Source of the DNA: Oscillospiraceae bacterium
GTDB taxonomy: Bacteria; Bacillota; Clostridia; Oscillospirales; Oscillospiraceae
Direction of reading: 5' to 3'
Assembly: GCA_910575695.1 (NCBI GenBank)
Contig: CAJTGJ010000016.1
Coordinates: forward strand, 1 to 64,000
Length of the DNA: 64,000 nt
The position numbers were made by a program, and so were the translations under genes. Of this stretch, positions 34,972 through 45,728 are shown piece after piece. The notes under the pieces were generated by a model that made no database searches, had not been told where the DNA came from, and saw nothing but the letters and a program-made list of their open reading frames with translations. Every line of letters starts with the position of its first letter. Within the stretch, counting starts at the first letter, position 1.

Positions 34972-35010
34972 AGCCCGCCCCGGAAATCCGGAGCGGGCTG
35001 TTCTTTTTTG
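34972..35010 (+). terminator. Terminator, probably bidirectional
   Basis: AGCCCGCCCCGG/CCGGAGCGGGCT with a 4-base loop is followed by TTCTTTTTT on the plus strand, and by TTGCTTTAT on the minus strand for the decarboxylase operon. Confidence 0.9.
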
Positions 35011-35023
35011 GTTCTCAGGGAAC

Positions 35024-36460
35024 TCAGCCGCCGAACACGGCGATGAGGAAGCCTGCCGCGATAGCGGAGCCGATCACGCCGGCCACGTTGGGGCCCATGG
35101 CGTGCATCAGCAGGAAGTTGTTGGGGTTGGCCTCCCGGCCCACGTCCTGGGACACACGGGCCGCCATGGGAACGGCGGACACGCCAGCGGAGCCGATCAG
35201 CGGGTTGATCTTGCCGCCGGACAGCTTATACATCAGCTTGCCCGCCAGCAGGCCGCCGATGGTAGAGAAGCTGAAGGCGATGACGCCCAGCACCACGATA
35301 GCGATGGTCTGGAGGGTCAGGAAGCGGGTGGCCACGGTGGTGGCGCCCACGCTGATGCCAAGGAACAGGGTGACGATATTCATCAGGGCGTTCTGGGCGG
35401 TGTCGCTCAGACGCTCGGTGACGCCAGTCTCCTTCAGCAGATTGCCAAACATCAGGCAGCCGATGAGGGGGGCGGTGGAGGGAATCAGCAGGATGACAAA
35501 CACAGCCACGATGATGGGGAACACGACCTTTTCCACCTTGGACACCGTGCGGGCCTGCTCCATCTTCACCTGGCGCTCCTTCTTCGTGGTCAGAGCACGC
35601 ATCAGCGGCTTCTGGATCATGGGGATCAGCGCCATGTAGGAGTAGGCGGCGATGGCGATGGGGCCAAGGAGGTGGGGGGCCAGCTTCGACGTGGTCAGGA
35701 TGGCCGTGGGGCCGTCCGCGCCGCCGATGATGCCGATGGAACCGGCCTCCTGACCGGTGAAGCCCAACAGCATGGCTCCGAACATGGCGAAGAACACGCC
35801 CAGCTGGGCGGCCGCGCCCAGCAGCAGGGAGGACGGACGGGCGATCAGCGGGCCGAAATCGGTCATGGCGCCGATGCCGATGAAGATCAGGCAGGGGTAC
35901 AGACCGGCCTTGACGCCGATATACAGGATGTCCAGCAGACCGCCCAGATGGACAATGTCAGTGAAGGACAGCTCTGATTTGAGGCCCTCGTCAATAGCGG
36001 TCACAATATCCTGGTCCAGGTCGGCGGAGGTGGACAGGGCCTGAGCGTCGGTCATGGGATCGCTGCCTGCCTCTGACATATTCTCAAAATACGCCTCAAT
36101 CTGTTCCGTGGTGTGGCCGCAGCCCCTTGCGAACACATAGTAGTAATACTCCTCCTGGGTGTAGGCGCGTGCCTCCGTCTTATTGTAAAGGGCGTAGTCA
36201 TAGGCGGCGTCATAGGGGCATTCGTAGATATACGCGTCCCACATTCCCATGTGGTACAGCCCCGCGCCGGGGATGTTGGTCAGCAGTACGCCGAAGGCGA
36301 TGCCCACCAGCAGCAGCGGCTCAAACTTCTTGCCGATGCCCAGGTACAGCAGTACGCAGGCAATGAGGATCATGACGAGGCTTTTCCAGCCGCCGTTGGC
36401 GAAAAACCCGGCGAAGCCGGAATCGTTCACCAGCTTGGAAAGGGTTTGTAAGATATCCAT
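35024..36460 (-). CDS. oadB: Sodium ion-translocating decarboxylase, beta subunit
   Basis: A 478-residue integral membrane subunit that decarboxylates carboxybiotin and couples this to Na+ export. About ten hydrophobic segments; family blocks are GIGAMTDFGPLIARPS, GGADGPTAI and the C-terminal GPNVAGVIGSAIAAG. The insertion at about 75-150 (NIPGAGLYHMGMWDAYIYEC and an acidic stretch) is longer than in Klebsiella OadB and resembles Clostridia forms. It is the last gene of the operon oadA-oadG-biotin carrier-oadB. Oxaloacetate is the likely substrate because of the alpha subunit and neighbouring pckA; methylmalonyl- or glutaconyl-CoA systems share this subunit. Confidence 0.94.
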   Translation of the reverse strand: MDILQTLSKLVNDSGFAGFFANGGWKSLVMILIACVLLYLGIGKKFEPLLLVGIAFGVLLTNIPGAGLYHMGMWDAYIYECPYDAAYDYALYNKTEARAYTQEEYYYYVFARGCGHTTEQIEAYFENMSEAGSDPMTDAQALSTSADLDQDIVTAIDEGLKSELSFTDIVHLGGLLDILYIGVKAGLYPCLIFIGIGAMTDFGPLIARPSSLLLGAAAQLGVFFAMFGAMLLGFTGQEAGSIGIIGGADGPTAILTTSKLAPHLLGPIAIAAYSYMALIPMIQKPLMRALTTKKERQVKMEQARTVSKVEKVVFPIIVAVFVILLIPSTAPLIGCLMFGNLLKETGVTERLSDTAQNALMNIVTLFLGISVGATTVATRFLTLQTIAIVVLGVIAFSFSTIGGLLAGKLMYKLSGGKINPLIGSAGVSAVPMAARVSQDVGREANPNNFLLMHAMGPNVAGVIGSAIAAGFLIAVFGG

Positions 36461-36472
36461 ACAAGCCCCTCC

Positions 36473-36871
36473 TTATGCCAGGACGATCAGCGGCGAACCG
36501 GTCTCCACATGGCTGCCCTTCTGCACCACGACCTGGGCCACGGTGCCGTCCTTGGGGGCGAGGATCTCGTTTTCCATCTTCATGGCCTCCAGCACCACCA
36601 GCAGCTGGCCTTCCTTGACGGCGGCGCCCTGGGCCACCTCCACCCGGAGGATGGTGCCGGGCATGGGGGAGTTCACGGGCTCGCCCGCGGCGGTAACAGC
36701 CGGGGCGGCGGGCGCGGCAGGCGCGGGGGCGGCGGCAGGAGCCGCGGCGGCGGGGGCCGCGGGCGCGGCGGGCGCGGGGGCGTAGGCCTCGTACTCGTCC
36801 GTCAGCATGGCCTTACCGGCGTCTACCTCCACCTCGTAGGTGCGGCCGTTCAGGGTCACTTTGTATTTCAT
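36473..36871 (-). CDS. Biotin carrier protein of the decarboxylase
   Basis: A 132-residue protein: a short N-terminal beta region (KVTLNGRTYEVEVDAGKAML), an Ala/Pro-rich flexible linker (about 30-58), and a biotinyl domain (about 64-132) with the EAMKMENE motif whose Lys is biotinylated. It carries CO2 from the alpha to the beta subunit. In Klebsiella the domain is fused to alpha; here it is separate, as in the glutaconyl-CoA and methylmalonyl-CoA decarboxylases. Its start overlaps the oadG stop region. Confidence 0.94.
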   Translation of the reverse strand: MKYKVTLNGRTYEVEVDAGKAMLTDEYEAYAPAPAAPAAPAAAAPAAAPAPAAPAAPAVTAAGEPVNSPMPGTILRVEVAQGAAVKEGQLLVVLEAMKMENEILAPKDGTVAQVVVQKGSHVETGSPLIVLA

Positions 36872-36872
36872 T

Positions 36873-37226
36873 TCACTTGACCTCCTTAATGGACTTGAAG
36901 CGCAGCTCGTTCAGCGGCTTGCCCATCTTGTCGGCCACGATCGCCATAATCATGGCGGCCTCCTTGTCGGGCACATCGAACAGCTTGACCTCGCCGGCGC
37001 TGCCGGGGGCCGGGGGCGCGGACGGGGCCGCGGGAGCGGCAGGGGCGGCAGCCGCAGGCGTGGGGGCGTCGGCCTTCTTATTGCGGGTTCCGGCCATGGC
37101 CTTGCCCATGATGATAACCACGCACATCAGCAGGACCAGCCCGAAAAACACCACGGCATAGCCCAGCACGGCGGCGATGCCCGCGTCGCCAATCCCCATT
37201 CTGGCCGTAAGAGCAAGAGTATTCAT
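36873..37226 (-). CDS. Decarboxylase gamma/delta subunit (OadG-like)
   Basis: A 117-residue protein with one membrane helix (about 20-44, AVVFFGLVLLMCVVIIMGKA), an Ala/Pro linker and a soluble tail (GEVKLFDVPDKEAAMIMAIV), matching OadG/MmdD assembly subunits that hold alpha to beta. It sits between oadA (12 bases upstream) and the biotin carrier (1-base spacing). Confidence 0.9.
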   Translation of the reverse strand: MNTLALTARMGIGDAGIAAVLGYAVVFFGLVLLMCVVIIMGKAMAGTRNKKADAPTPAAAAPAAPAAPSAPPAPGSAGEVKLFDVPDKEAAMIMAIVADKMGKPLNELRFKSIKEVK

Positions 37227-37238
37227 ACCGCTTCCCCC

Positions 37239-38642
37239 TTACGCCTCGGTGATGGTGTAGGTAGCGACATTTTCCTCTTTCTCCAGGCGCTCCTTGAAGA
37301 ACTTCTCGGCCTGGTCGGGGAAGCAGATATAGCTCATCATGTCCTCCTCGGAGCGGCACAACCCGCCCAGGGCCTCCTTGGCGGCCTTGAACTCCTCGCC
37401 GGTGCGCTTGGAGTCCTCGATCCGGCAGTCCACGGGCTTGCCGCCCTCGCCCAGAATCTTGGCCTCCAGCTCGGGGCTGACGGGGGCGGGGGCAATGCCG
37501 TACTCGCCCTTGAAGTAGTTCTTGATCTCCTTGGAAATCTGCTTGTAGCGCTCGCCCATGAGCACGTTGGTCACGGCCTGGTTGCCCACCATCTGGGACA
37601 GCGGGGTGACCAGCGGGGGATAGCCCAGGTCGGCGCGGACGCTGGGGATCTCCGCCAGGGCGGCGTCGAACTTGTCCATGGCGTTCAGGTCCTTCAGGTT
37701 GGCGATCATATTGGACAGCATACCGCCGGGCACCTTGTACACCAGGGCCTGGGAATCGGTGGCCATGCTCTTGGGGTTGATCAGGCCGCTGTCCACATAC
37801 TTCTGCTTGATGGGCTTGAAGTAGTCGTTGACCTTATTGATGACGTCCTCGTTGAGGCCGCTGTTGATGCCGTACTGCTGGAGGGCGTAGAACATGGTCT
37901 CGGTAGCCGCCTGGCTGGTGCCGTTGGAGAAGCAGGAGGTAGCGGTGTCGATGACGTCCACACCGGACTGGATGGCCGCCAGCAGGGTCATATAGGCCAT
38001 GCCGGTGGTGCAGTGGGTGTGCAGGATAATGGGGGTGTCGCCGATGGCGTCCTTGATGCCCTTGATGAGGCCCTCGGCCTCGTAGGGGCTCATGGTGCCC
38101 GCCATATCCTTCAGGCAGATGGTGTCGAAGCCCATGTTCTTGAGCTCCTTGCACATCTCCACATACTTTGCCACGGTGTGCACCGGGCTCTGGGTGTAGG
38201 AGATGCAGCCGGAGGCGACGGTGCGCTTGTTGGCGTACTTCTTGGTGGCCTCCAGGGCGGTGGTGATGTTGCGGAAGTCGTTCAGGGCGTCGAAAATACG
38301 GATGACGTCGATGCCGTTTTTGATGGACAGCTCCACGAACTTCTCCACCACGTCGTCGTGGTAGTGCTTGTAGCCCAGCAGGTTCTGGCCCCGCAGCAGC
38401 ATCTGGAGCCGGGTGTTGGGCATATTCCTGCGGATGTTGCGCAGCCGCTCCCAGGGGTCCTCGCCCAGGTAGCGCAGACAGGAATCAAAGGTGGCGCCGC
38501 CCCAGCACTCCACCGAGTAGTAGCCGGCCTTGTCCATGGTGGACAGGATGTCGGCGTAATCGGAGTAGGGAAGGCGGGTGGCCATCAGGGACTGGTTGGC
38601 GTCACGTAACACGGTCTCCGTGATCTGAACCTTTTTCTTCAA
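37239..38642 (-). CDS. oadA: Oxaloacetate decarboxylase alpha subunit (carboxyltransferase)
   Basis: A 467-residue cytosolic carboxyltransferase of the pyruvate carboxylase 5S family. Metal and substrate blocks: ETVLRDANQSLMATR (8-22), LRGQNLLGYKHYHDD (about 92-106), catalytic Lys in CLKDMAGTMSP (about 175), and HTHCTTGMAYM (about 207). It lacks a C-terminal biotin domain, which is supplied in trans by the gene at 36473. The start is TTG behind GGAGGTGCTTCC. With PEP carboxykinase just upstream it handles oxaloacetate. Pyruvate:CoA-linked transcarboxylase is the alternative. Confidence 0.93.
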   Translation of the reverse strand: MKKKVQITETVLRDANQSLMATRLPYSDYADILSTMDKAGYYSVECWGGATFDSCLRYLGEDPWERLRNIRRNMPNTRLQMLLRGQNLLGYKHYHDDVVEKFVELSIKNGIDVIRIFDALNDFRNITTALEATKKYANKRTVASGCISYTQSPVHTVAKYVEMCKELKNMGFDTICLKDMAGTMSPYEAEGLIKGIKDAIGDTPIILHTHCTTGMAYMTLLAAIQSGVDVIDTATSCFSNGTSQAATETMFYALQQYGINSGLNEDVINKVNDYFKPIKQKYVDSGLINPKSMATDSQALVYKVPGGMLSNMIANLKDLNAMDKFDAALAEIPSVRADLGYPPLVTPLSQMVGNQAVTNVLMGERYKQISKEIKNYFKGEYGIAPAPVSPELEAKILGEGGKPVDCRIEDSKRTGEEFKAAKEALGGLCRSEEDMMSYICFPDQAEKFFKERLEKEENVATYTITEA

Positions 38643-38697
38643 ATGGAAGCACCTCCAAATTTCTCTTGAACCACATTGTCATAATAAACAGGGGGAA

Positions 38698-38729
38698 CAG
38701 GGGCGCCGCGCCCGAGCACGGCGCCCCTG
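38698..38729 (-). terminator. Terminator between pckA and the decarboxylase operon
   Basis: An 11-base perfect stem (CAGGGGCGCCG/CGGCGCCCCTG) lies after the pckA stop on the minus strand, followed by TTCCCCCTGTTTATT. The weak T-tract may allow partial read-through into oadA. Confidence 0.65.
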
Positions 38730-38766
38730 CCGCCAGGTTTATTTCAGTTGGAATGCCGTGGGCTGA

Positions 38767-40371
<1,605 letters not shown>

Positions 40372-40643
40372 AAATGTTTCCTCCTCAATAGTATGCTTTC
40401 AGCGCCCAGAACAACTAGCGGGGGCGCGGGCCGGCGATAGCGGCGGGGGTAACCAACCCTCACCAAGTAGGGAGTATAACATAGATTTGCCCGTATTTCC
40501 ACGGCAATTTTTCTAACTATGTTAAAATTTGCACAAAATCAGCGTTTTCACCAATGGACGGACAAAGAATCCAGCGTGGAGCAGAAAGAATTGACAGAAT
40601 GACGAAGGGAGGCGTCCGGCGCGGAACGCCTGCGCGGCAGAAA
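40372..40643 (-). promoter_or_regulatory. Upstream region of pckA with a candidate promoter
   Basis: On the minus strand an extended -10 (TGT-TATACT, 40478-40473) with a weak TGGAAA -35 box (40501-40496, 17-base spacer) lies about 100 bases ahead of the pckA ATG. The leader shows no recognisable riboswitch. A GAGGAGGAAAC site precedes the start. Confidence 0.4.
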
Positions 40644-40645
40644 GA

Positions 40646-40680
40646 AAGCTCCCCGCCTCCAGTCGGGAAGCAGGGAGCTT
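40646..40680 (-). terminator. Terminator of the ferredoxin gene
   Basis: AAGCTCCCTGC pairs with GCGGGGAGCTT on the minus strand and is followed by TCTTTCT, 14 bases past the ferredoxin stop. Confidence 0.85.
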
Positions 40681-40693
40681 AATTTTGCCGTCG

Positions 40694-40864
40694 TTACTCA
40701 GCGGAAATCGCGCCCATGGGGCAGGTTCCCTCGCAAGCGCCGCAGTCGATGCAGGCGCCGGCGTCGATGACCATGTGGTCGTCGCCCATGGAGATCGCAC
40801 CGACGGGGCAGGAGCCCTCGCAAGCGCCGCAGGAAATGCAGGCGTCACCAATCGTACGAGCCAT
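40694..40864 (-). CDS. 2x[4Fe-4S] ferredoxin
   Basis: A 56-residue clostridial-type ferredoxin. Two CxxCxxCxxxCP motifs are complete: CISCGACEGSCP at about 9-20 and CIDCGACEGTCP at about 38-49. It carries low-potential electrons between oxidoreductases such as pyruvate:ferredoxin oxidoreductase, Rnf or hydrogenase. The ATG at 40864 follows GGAGGTGTATTACAC, it has its own promoter and terminator, and the codons are very biased, fitting high expression. Confidence 0.96.
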   Translation of the reverse strand: MARTIGDACISCGACEGSCPVGAISMGDDHMVIDAGACIDCGACEGTCPMGAISAE

Positions 40865-40909
40865 GTGTAATACACCTCCAAATGCAAATTGTGTTTTGAA
40901 CCATCTCCT

Positions 40910-40937
40910 ATTGTACCATATCTTTTGAAAAATGCAA
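40910..40937 (-). promoter_or_regulatory. Sigma-A promoter of the ferredoxin gene
   Basis: TTGCAT (40937-40932) and TACAAT (40915-40910), 16-base spacer, lie 46 bases upstream of the ferredoxin ATG on the minus strand. Confidence 0.6.
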
Positions 40938-41070
40938 TAAGAAATTTTGACCGGGCCGGAGGTATAATTTCAGCTAAAAATTCCCATCCTTTCCAAAGAA
41001 AGATATCCGGCGATGGGAGTTGCGGCATATGGAACGGCTCACATTTTTTCAGCGTTTGAGAGGTTTTTTT

Positions 41071-43119
41071 ATGATGGATTGGGAAAAGAAGCAGCAGCCG
41101 AAGGACGCGGCCCCAGGCCGCGGCGGGGACCCGCAGGCGGTATACCAGAACGAGCGCGCCCGGGTGCGGGACGGGACGGACACCCGCGTCACCGACAAAT
41201 TCTCCCGGGACCTGACCCGGATGGCCGCCGCCGGGATGCTGGACCCCCTGGTGGGCCGGGACCAGGAGGTGGGCCGGGTCATTCAGATTCTGGCCCGGCG
41301 GACCAAGAACAACCCCGCCCTCATCGGCGAGCCCGGCGTTGGCAAAACGGCGGTGGCGGAGGGGCTGGCCTTCCGCATGGCCTCCGGGGCGGTGCCCGAC
41401 CCCCTGCGGGGCAAGCGCCTGCTGAGCCTGGACCTGGTGTCCATGGTGGCGGGCACCAAGTACCGGGGGGAGTTCGAGGAGCGGGTGAACCAGGTGCTGG
41501 CGGAGGTGCGCCGGGCGGGCAACGTCATCCTGTTCGTGGACGAGCTCCACAATATAATAGGGGCGGGCTCCGCCGAGGGGGCCATCGACGCGGCCAACAT
41601 CCTCAAGCCCGCCCTGAGCCGGGGGGAGCTCCAGGTGGTGGGGGCCACCACCCTGGAGGAATACCGCAAATATATTGAGAAGGACGCGGCCCTGGAGCGG
41701 CGCTTCCAGCCCGTGAAGGTGGAGGAGCCCACCCCGGAACAGGCCAAGGCCATCCTGCGGGGCCTGCGGCGGCGGTATGAGGAGCACCACGGCCTGACCA
41801 TCTCCGACGAGGCGGTGGACGCGGCGGTGGACCTGAGCCGCCGCTACCTCCCCGACCGCTTCCTGCCGGACAAGGCCATCGACCTCATCGACGAGGGCGC
41901 GGCCCGCCTGCGCATGGAGGAACAGATCCCCGTCAGCCTCAAGGCGCTGTCCGACCGGGCGGAGCGGGCCGCCCGGGAAAAGGAGCAGGCCATCGCCATG
42001 CAGGACTACGAGCGGGCGGCGGTCCTCCGGGACGCGGAGGCGGACTTCCGCCGGGAGCTGGACCGCAAGCAGACCCGGGAGAACAGCGGCGCCGCCCGGG
42101 AGCTGGTCAGGGAGGACATCGCGGCGGTATTGGAGCAGTGGACGGGCATCCCCCTGGAATCCATCACCAAGGGGGAGGCCAAGCGCCTGCTGGAGCTGGA
42201 GGGCGAGCTCCACCGCCGGGTGGTGGGGCAGGACAAGGCGGTATCCGCCGTCGCCGCCGCCATCCGCCGCAGCCGGGTGGGGCTGAAGGAGCCCAACCGG
42301 CCCATCGGCGTGTTCCTGTTCCTGGGCCCCACCGGGGTGGGCAAGACGGAGCTGTGCCGCGCCCTGGCGGAGGCCCTGTTCGGCAGCGAGGAGGCCCTCC
42401 TCCGCTTCGATATGTCCGAATATATGGAAAAGCACGCCGCCTCCCGGCTGGTGGGCTCGCCCCCGGGGTATGTGGGCCACGAGGAAGGGGGCCAGCTCAC
42501 CGAGAAGGTGCGCCGCCACCCCTGGTCGGTGGTGCTGTTTGACGAGATCGAGAAAGCCCACGACGATTTGCAGAACATCCTCTTACAGGTGATGGAGGAC
42601 GGCCAGCTCACCGACGGCCAGGGCCGGAAGGCGGATTTCCGCAACACGGTGGTGGTGATGACCTCTAACGTGGGCGCGCAGAAGCTGGTGAGCAAATCCC
42701 CGCCCCTGGGGTTCGCCGGGGGCAGTTCCGACGACAAGCGGAAGGAGGCGGTGATGGCGGAGCTGAAGGCCCGCTTCAAGCCGGAGTTCCTCAACCGCCT
42801 GGACGAGGTGATTCTGTTCGACCGCCTGGAGCGCCGGGATCTGGAGCGCATCGCCATGCGGATGCTGGGCAGCGTCCGGGGCCGTCTGTCCGGCCTTGGG
42901 GTGGCGCTGGACGCGAAATGGGAGGCCATTTCCCTGCTGGCCGACCCCGGCGCCGAGCGGGAGCAGGGCGCGCGCCCCATCCGCCGGGCGGTGCGGCGGA
43001 GCGTGGAGGAGCCCGCTGCGGATTTGCTGCTGTCCGAGAAGCTGGGGGAGGGGGACACCCTGTGCCTCGCGGTGGAGCATGAGAGCATCGTCCTGCACAC
43101 GGAGAAGCGGGAGGTCTGA
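41071..43119 (+). CDS. ClpC/ClpE-type AAA+ unfoldase lacking the N-terminal Clp domain
   Basis: A two-ring AAA+ chaperone of about 682 residues. D1: [13 protein letters not shown] and [14 protein letters not shown] short middle domain contains a UVR-like block ([20 protein letters not shown]). D2: [27 protein letters not shown], and a C-terminal D2-small domain. The loop [11 protein letters not shown] holds LGF at the position of the ClpP-docking tripeptide, so it probably feeds ClpP. The usual 150-residue substrate/adaptor N-domain is missing; only about 35 charged residues precede D1. Start at 41071 (ATGATG behind GAGAGG) is preferred; in-frame ATG 41029 and TTG 41020 are possible. Confidence 0.9.
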   Translation: MMDWEKKQQPKDAAPGRGGDPQAVYQNERARVRDGTDTRVTDKFSRDLTRMAAAGMLDPLVGRDQEVGRVIQILARRTKNNPALIGEPGVGKTAVAEGLAFRMASGAVPDPLRGKRLLSLDLVSMVAGTKYRGEFEERVNQVLAEVRRAGNVILFVDELHNIIGAGSAEGAIDAANILKPALSRGELQVVGATTLEEYRKYIEKDAALERRFQPVKVEEPTPEQAKAILRGLRRRYEEHHGLTISDEAVDAAVDLSRRYLPDRFLPDKAIDLIDEGAARLRMEEQIPVSLKALSDRAERAAREKEQAIAMQDYERAAVLRDAEADFRRELDRKQTRENSGAARELVREDIAAVLEQWTGIPLESITKGEAKRLLELEGELHRRVVGQDKAVSAVAAAIRRSRVGLKEPNRPIGVFLFLGPTGVGKTELCRALAEALFGSEEALLRFDMSEYMEKHAASRLVGSPPGYVGHEEGGQLTEKVRRHPWSVVLFDEIEKAHDDLQNILLQVMEDGQLTDGQGRKADFRNTVVVMTSNVGAQKLVSKSPPLGFAGGSSDDKRKEAVMAELKARFKPEFLNRLDEVILFDRLERRDLERIAMRMLGSVRGRLSGLGVALDAKWEAISLLADPGAEREQGARPIRRAVRRSVEEPAADLLLSEKLGEGDTLCLAVEHESIVLHTEKREV

Positions 43120-43450
43120 CGCGGAATCGGGAGGCTGTGCGGCGGGAGGCCGCGCGGCCTCCTTATATTATGTGCCCGCTTTTTTGCAAAGAAATTTTGA
43201 ATCGAAAAAAGTTTCCGACGCCCCTTAATTTTCCCTTTATCTTGCCGATTAAATGGGTGTGGGCGGAAAACGCACTGCCCGCGGACGAACTGTTTTGATT
43301 TCTTCCGGTTCCGGGCCGGTTGAAATATATCCCTCGCGCCGGACGAACGGGACGCCTTGGCCAGGCGGGTTCGGGAAGCCGGAGGTTCTATGTGCTGAGG
43401 CAATGGATGGCCCAGGCACAATAAAAAATTTTTTAAAAGGAGTTTCTGTC
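43120..43450 (+). promoter_or_regulatory. Clp-flagellin intergenic region with sigma-D (flagellar) promoter
   Basis: A hairpin GGAGGC...GCCTCC (43145-43162) may end clp transcription. TAAT (43226-43229) and GCCGATTA (43244-43251), 14 bases apart, match the flagellar sigma factor pattern TAAA-N15-GCCGATAA closely. A leader of about 190 bases follows before the flagellin ATG. The leader has no clear coding frame, and an AAAAGGAG site lies just before the start. Confidence 0.62.
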
Positions 43451-45553
43451 ATGCGTATTCAGCACAATATTATGGCAATGAGTGCCTACCGCAACTACAC
43501 CAACAACGTCAGCGCGATGAAGAAGAACCTGGAGAAGCTCTCCAGCGGCTACAAGATCAACCGCGCGGGCGACGACGCCGCCGGTCTGGCGATTTCTGAG
43601 AAGATGCGCGCCCAGATCACCGGCCTGGAGACCGCCCAGAAGAACGCCAAGGACGGCATCAGCCTGGTGCAGACCGCCGAGGGCGCTCTGACCGAGGTCC
43701 ACGATATGCTCAACCGTATGGTGGAGCTGGCCACCCAGTCCGCCAACGGCACCTACGACAACACCACCGACCGCGCCCAGATGCAGAAGGAAGTTGACCA
43801 GCTGCTGGACGAGATCAACCGTATCGCCGACAGCTCCAACTTCAACGGCATCAAGCTGCTGGACGGCACCCTGGGCCTGGACACCGACACCTACACCATC
43901 GGCAATGTGGGCGCTGTGGACCCCGAGGCCGTGAGCGGCTTCAACACCGCCATCCTGCCCACCGCCGCCGGTACCGCCGTGGCCGGCACCAACACCATCC
44001 TCCATGCCGACGGTAAGGAAGCCGTGGCCGGTGAGTTCACCATCGACCTCCAGCAGGTAACTGTAACCAAGGATACCGCTGCCAGCAAACTCAAGCTCAG
44101 CATCGGCGGTGTGGACGTCGCCAGCCTGACGGGCACCGCTACGGGTGCTTTGGATGCCAAGAAGATTGCCGCTTTGATTGCTACCAAGTTCAAGGGGACT
44201 TCGGCTGGCAACTCTCTGTTGCTCACCTCCGCTGGTGCGTTTGCCAAGGGCGCGACCACCGACAAGGGCTTGCTCCTGAAGGCCAGCGACAACGGCGACG
44301 GCACCGTCACCTTTACGGTCAACGCCTACAATAAGGGTACCACCTATACGGCCATCACCGCCAGCAACGTCAAGGAAGCCATGGACTACGTGGGCTCCGC
44401 CGCCGCCAACAAGAAGCTGGACGTGACTGTGGCGGTCGCCGCCAACGGCAAGGGCACTGTCGCTAACGGCAATAACGTGGGTACCCTCAACATCACCAAC
44501 AACCAGAAGGCCGAGGCCGGCAAGCTGGGCAACACGGTGATCACCATCGATCCCACCAAGATCAAGGACGGCTCCGTCCTCAACATCGCCGGGGAGAAGT
44601 ACACCTTCGCCATCGGCAAGGACAGCGCCTATAAGAGTGGGACGAATGTCATCGACCTGACCGGCATCGTGAAGGACGCCAGCGATCTGAGCGGCACCTT
44701 GTCCACGCAGCAGAAGAATGATATCGCCGCAGCCATCACCCGGGCCACCGCCGGCAACAAGACCCTGAACGTGGGCTTCGGAGGCAATGACTGGACCAAG
44801 ATTACCCTCACCGAGAAGTCCGACGGCCAGGGCAACAGCGCCTCCACCGTCACCGACGCCATGAAGAAGGCCATGAGCACCAAGGATGGCTTCCAGAAGC
44901 TGGTCTCCCTGACCGGCCCGGCCCTGGCGGCGGGCCAGAGCGTCAAGGGTACGCCCAAGGACGACACCAGCCTGACCATCGGCGGCAAGCGCTTCACCTT
45001 CAACAAGGCGGGCGAGGGCTCGGATAAGAACGCCACCTATATCAAGACCAGCGACGGGATGGCGGGCCTGAGCGCCGCGCTGAAGGCCGCGGGCATCGCC
45101 CATGAGTTTGACGGCGCCGACAAGATCACCGTGCGCGGCGGCACCATCCTGGGCAAGGGCCTGACCCTCCAGATCGGCGACACCGCCGACAGCTTCAACC
45201 AGCTGAACGTGGGTGTGCAGGATATGCACGCCAGCTCCCTGGGCATTGACGGCCTGAAGATCAACACCGAGGAGAAGGCCCAGCTGGCTATCGATAAGAT
45301 CAAGACCGCCATCAACACCGTGTCCGACGTGCGCGGCACCCTGGGCGCTACCCAGAACCGTCTGGACCACACCATCAACAACCTGTCCGTCATGACCGAG
45401 AACATCCAGGACGCCGAGAGCACCATCCGCGACGTGGACGTGGCCGAGGAAATGATGGCCTACACCAAGAACAACATCCTGATCCAGTCCGCCCAGGCCA
45501 TGCTGGCCCAGGCCAACCAGGTTCCCCAGGGTGTGCTCCAGCTCCTGCAGTAA
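43451..45553 (+). CDS. Flagellin, long form with large variable centre
   Basis: The filament subunit, 700 residues against 270-500 in many relatives. The conserved D0/D1 N-terminus (MRIQHNIMAMSAYRNY, LSSGYKINRAGDDAAGLAIS, LVQTAEGALTEVHDMLNRM) spans 1-145. The conserved C-terminus (NTVSDVRGTLGATQNRLDH, NLSVMTENIQDAESTIRDVD, ending QVPQGVLQLLQ) spans about 600-700. In between are about 450 residues rich in Thr, Ala, Lys, Gly and Asp, forming surface-exposed D2/D3-type domains. Ser and Thr there are candidate modification sites. It is secreted by the flagellar export system without a signal peptide. The modification-like operon at 45729 follows. Confidence 0.97.
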   Translation: MRIQHNIMAMSAYRNYTNNVSAMKKNLEKLSSGYKINRAGDDAAGLAISEKMRAQITGLETAQKNAKDGISLVQTAEGALTEVHDMLNRMVELATQSANGTYDNTTDRAQMQKEVDQLLDEINRIADSSNFNGIKLLDGTLGLDTDTYTIGNVGAVDPEAVSGFNTAILPTAAGTAVAGTNTILHADGKEAVAGEFTIDLQQVTVTKDTAASKLKLSIGGVDVASLTGTATGALDAKKIAALIATKFKGTSAGNSLLLTSAGAFAKGATTDKGLLLKASDNGDGTVTFTVNAYNKGTTYTAITASNVKEAMDYVGSAAANKKLDVTVAVAANGKGTVANGNNVGTLNITNNQKAEAGKLGNTVITIDPTKIKDGSVLNIAGEKYTFAIGKDSAYKSGTNVIDLTGIVKDASDLSGTLSTQQKNDIAAAITRATAGNKTLNVGFGGNDWTKITLTEKSDGQGNSASTVTDAMKKAMSTKDGFQKLVSLTGPALAAGQSVKGTPKDDTSLTIGGKRFTFNKAGEGSDKNATYIKTSDGMAGLSAALKAAGIAHEFDGADKITVRGGTILGKGLTLQIGDTADSFNQLNVGVQDMHASSLGIDGLKINTEEKAQLAIDKIKTAINTVSDVRGTLGATQNRLDHTINNLSVMTENIQDAESTIRDVDVAEEMMAYTKNNILIQSAQAMLAQANQVPQGVLQLLQ

Positions 45554-45586
45554 TCTGTTCTTGGCAAAAACCGCATGACCCAACAG

Positions 45587-45613
45587 CGGGGGCGGGCGTA
45601 AGCCCGCCCCCTT
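45587..45613 (+). terminator. Flagellin terminator
   Basis: GGGGGCGGGC pairs with GCCCGCCCCC across a GTAA loop and is followed by TTTGT, 34 bases after the flagellin stop. Confidence 0.85.
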
Positions 45614-45628
45614 TGTATAAGGTCCGCC

Positions 45629-45704
45629 TGTAGGGGCACACAGTGTGCGCCCGCAGCCCAACGCCCGGTTTATCACGGGCGGGCGTACACTGTGCGCCCC
45701 TACA
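45629..45704. repeat. Imperfect palindrome of MITE/REP type
   Basis: The 26-base arms TGTAGGGGCACACAGTGTGC(GCCCGC) at 45629-45654 and the near-complement ending GTGCGCCCCTACA at 45679-45704 enclose an inner CGCCCGG/CGGGCGG pair. GTAGGGGC-ended palindromes of this kind are common dispersed intergenic elements in bacteria. It fills the gap between the flagellin terminator and the next gene, 25 bases before that ATG. Confidence 0.7.
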
Positions 45705-45728
45705 TTCACTGAAAGGACTTGACACGAT

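Noticed and set aside
40685-40870. Plus-strand short frame opposite the ferredoxin
   Set aside because: The minus strand encodes a perfect 2x[4Fe-4S] ferredoxin with promoter, ribosome binding site and terminator.
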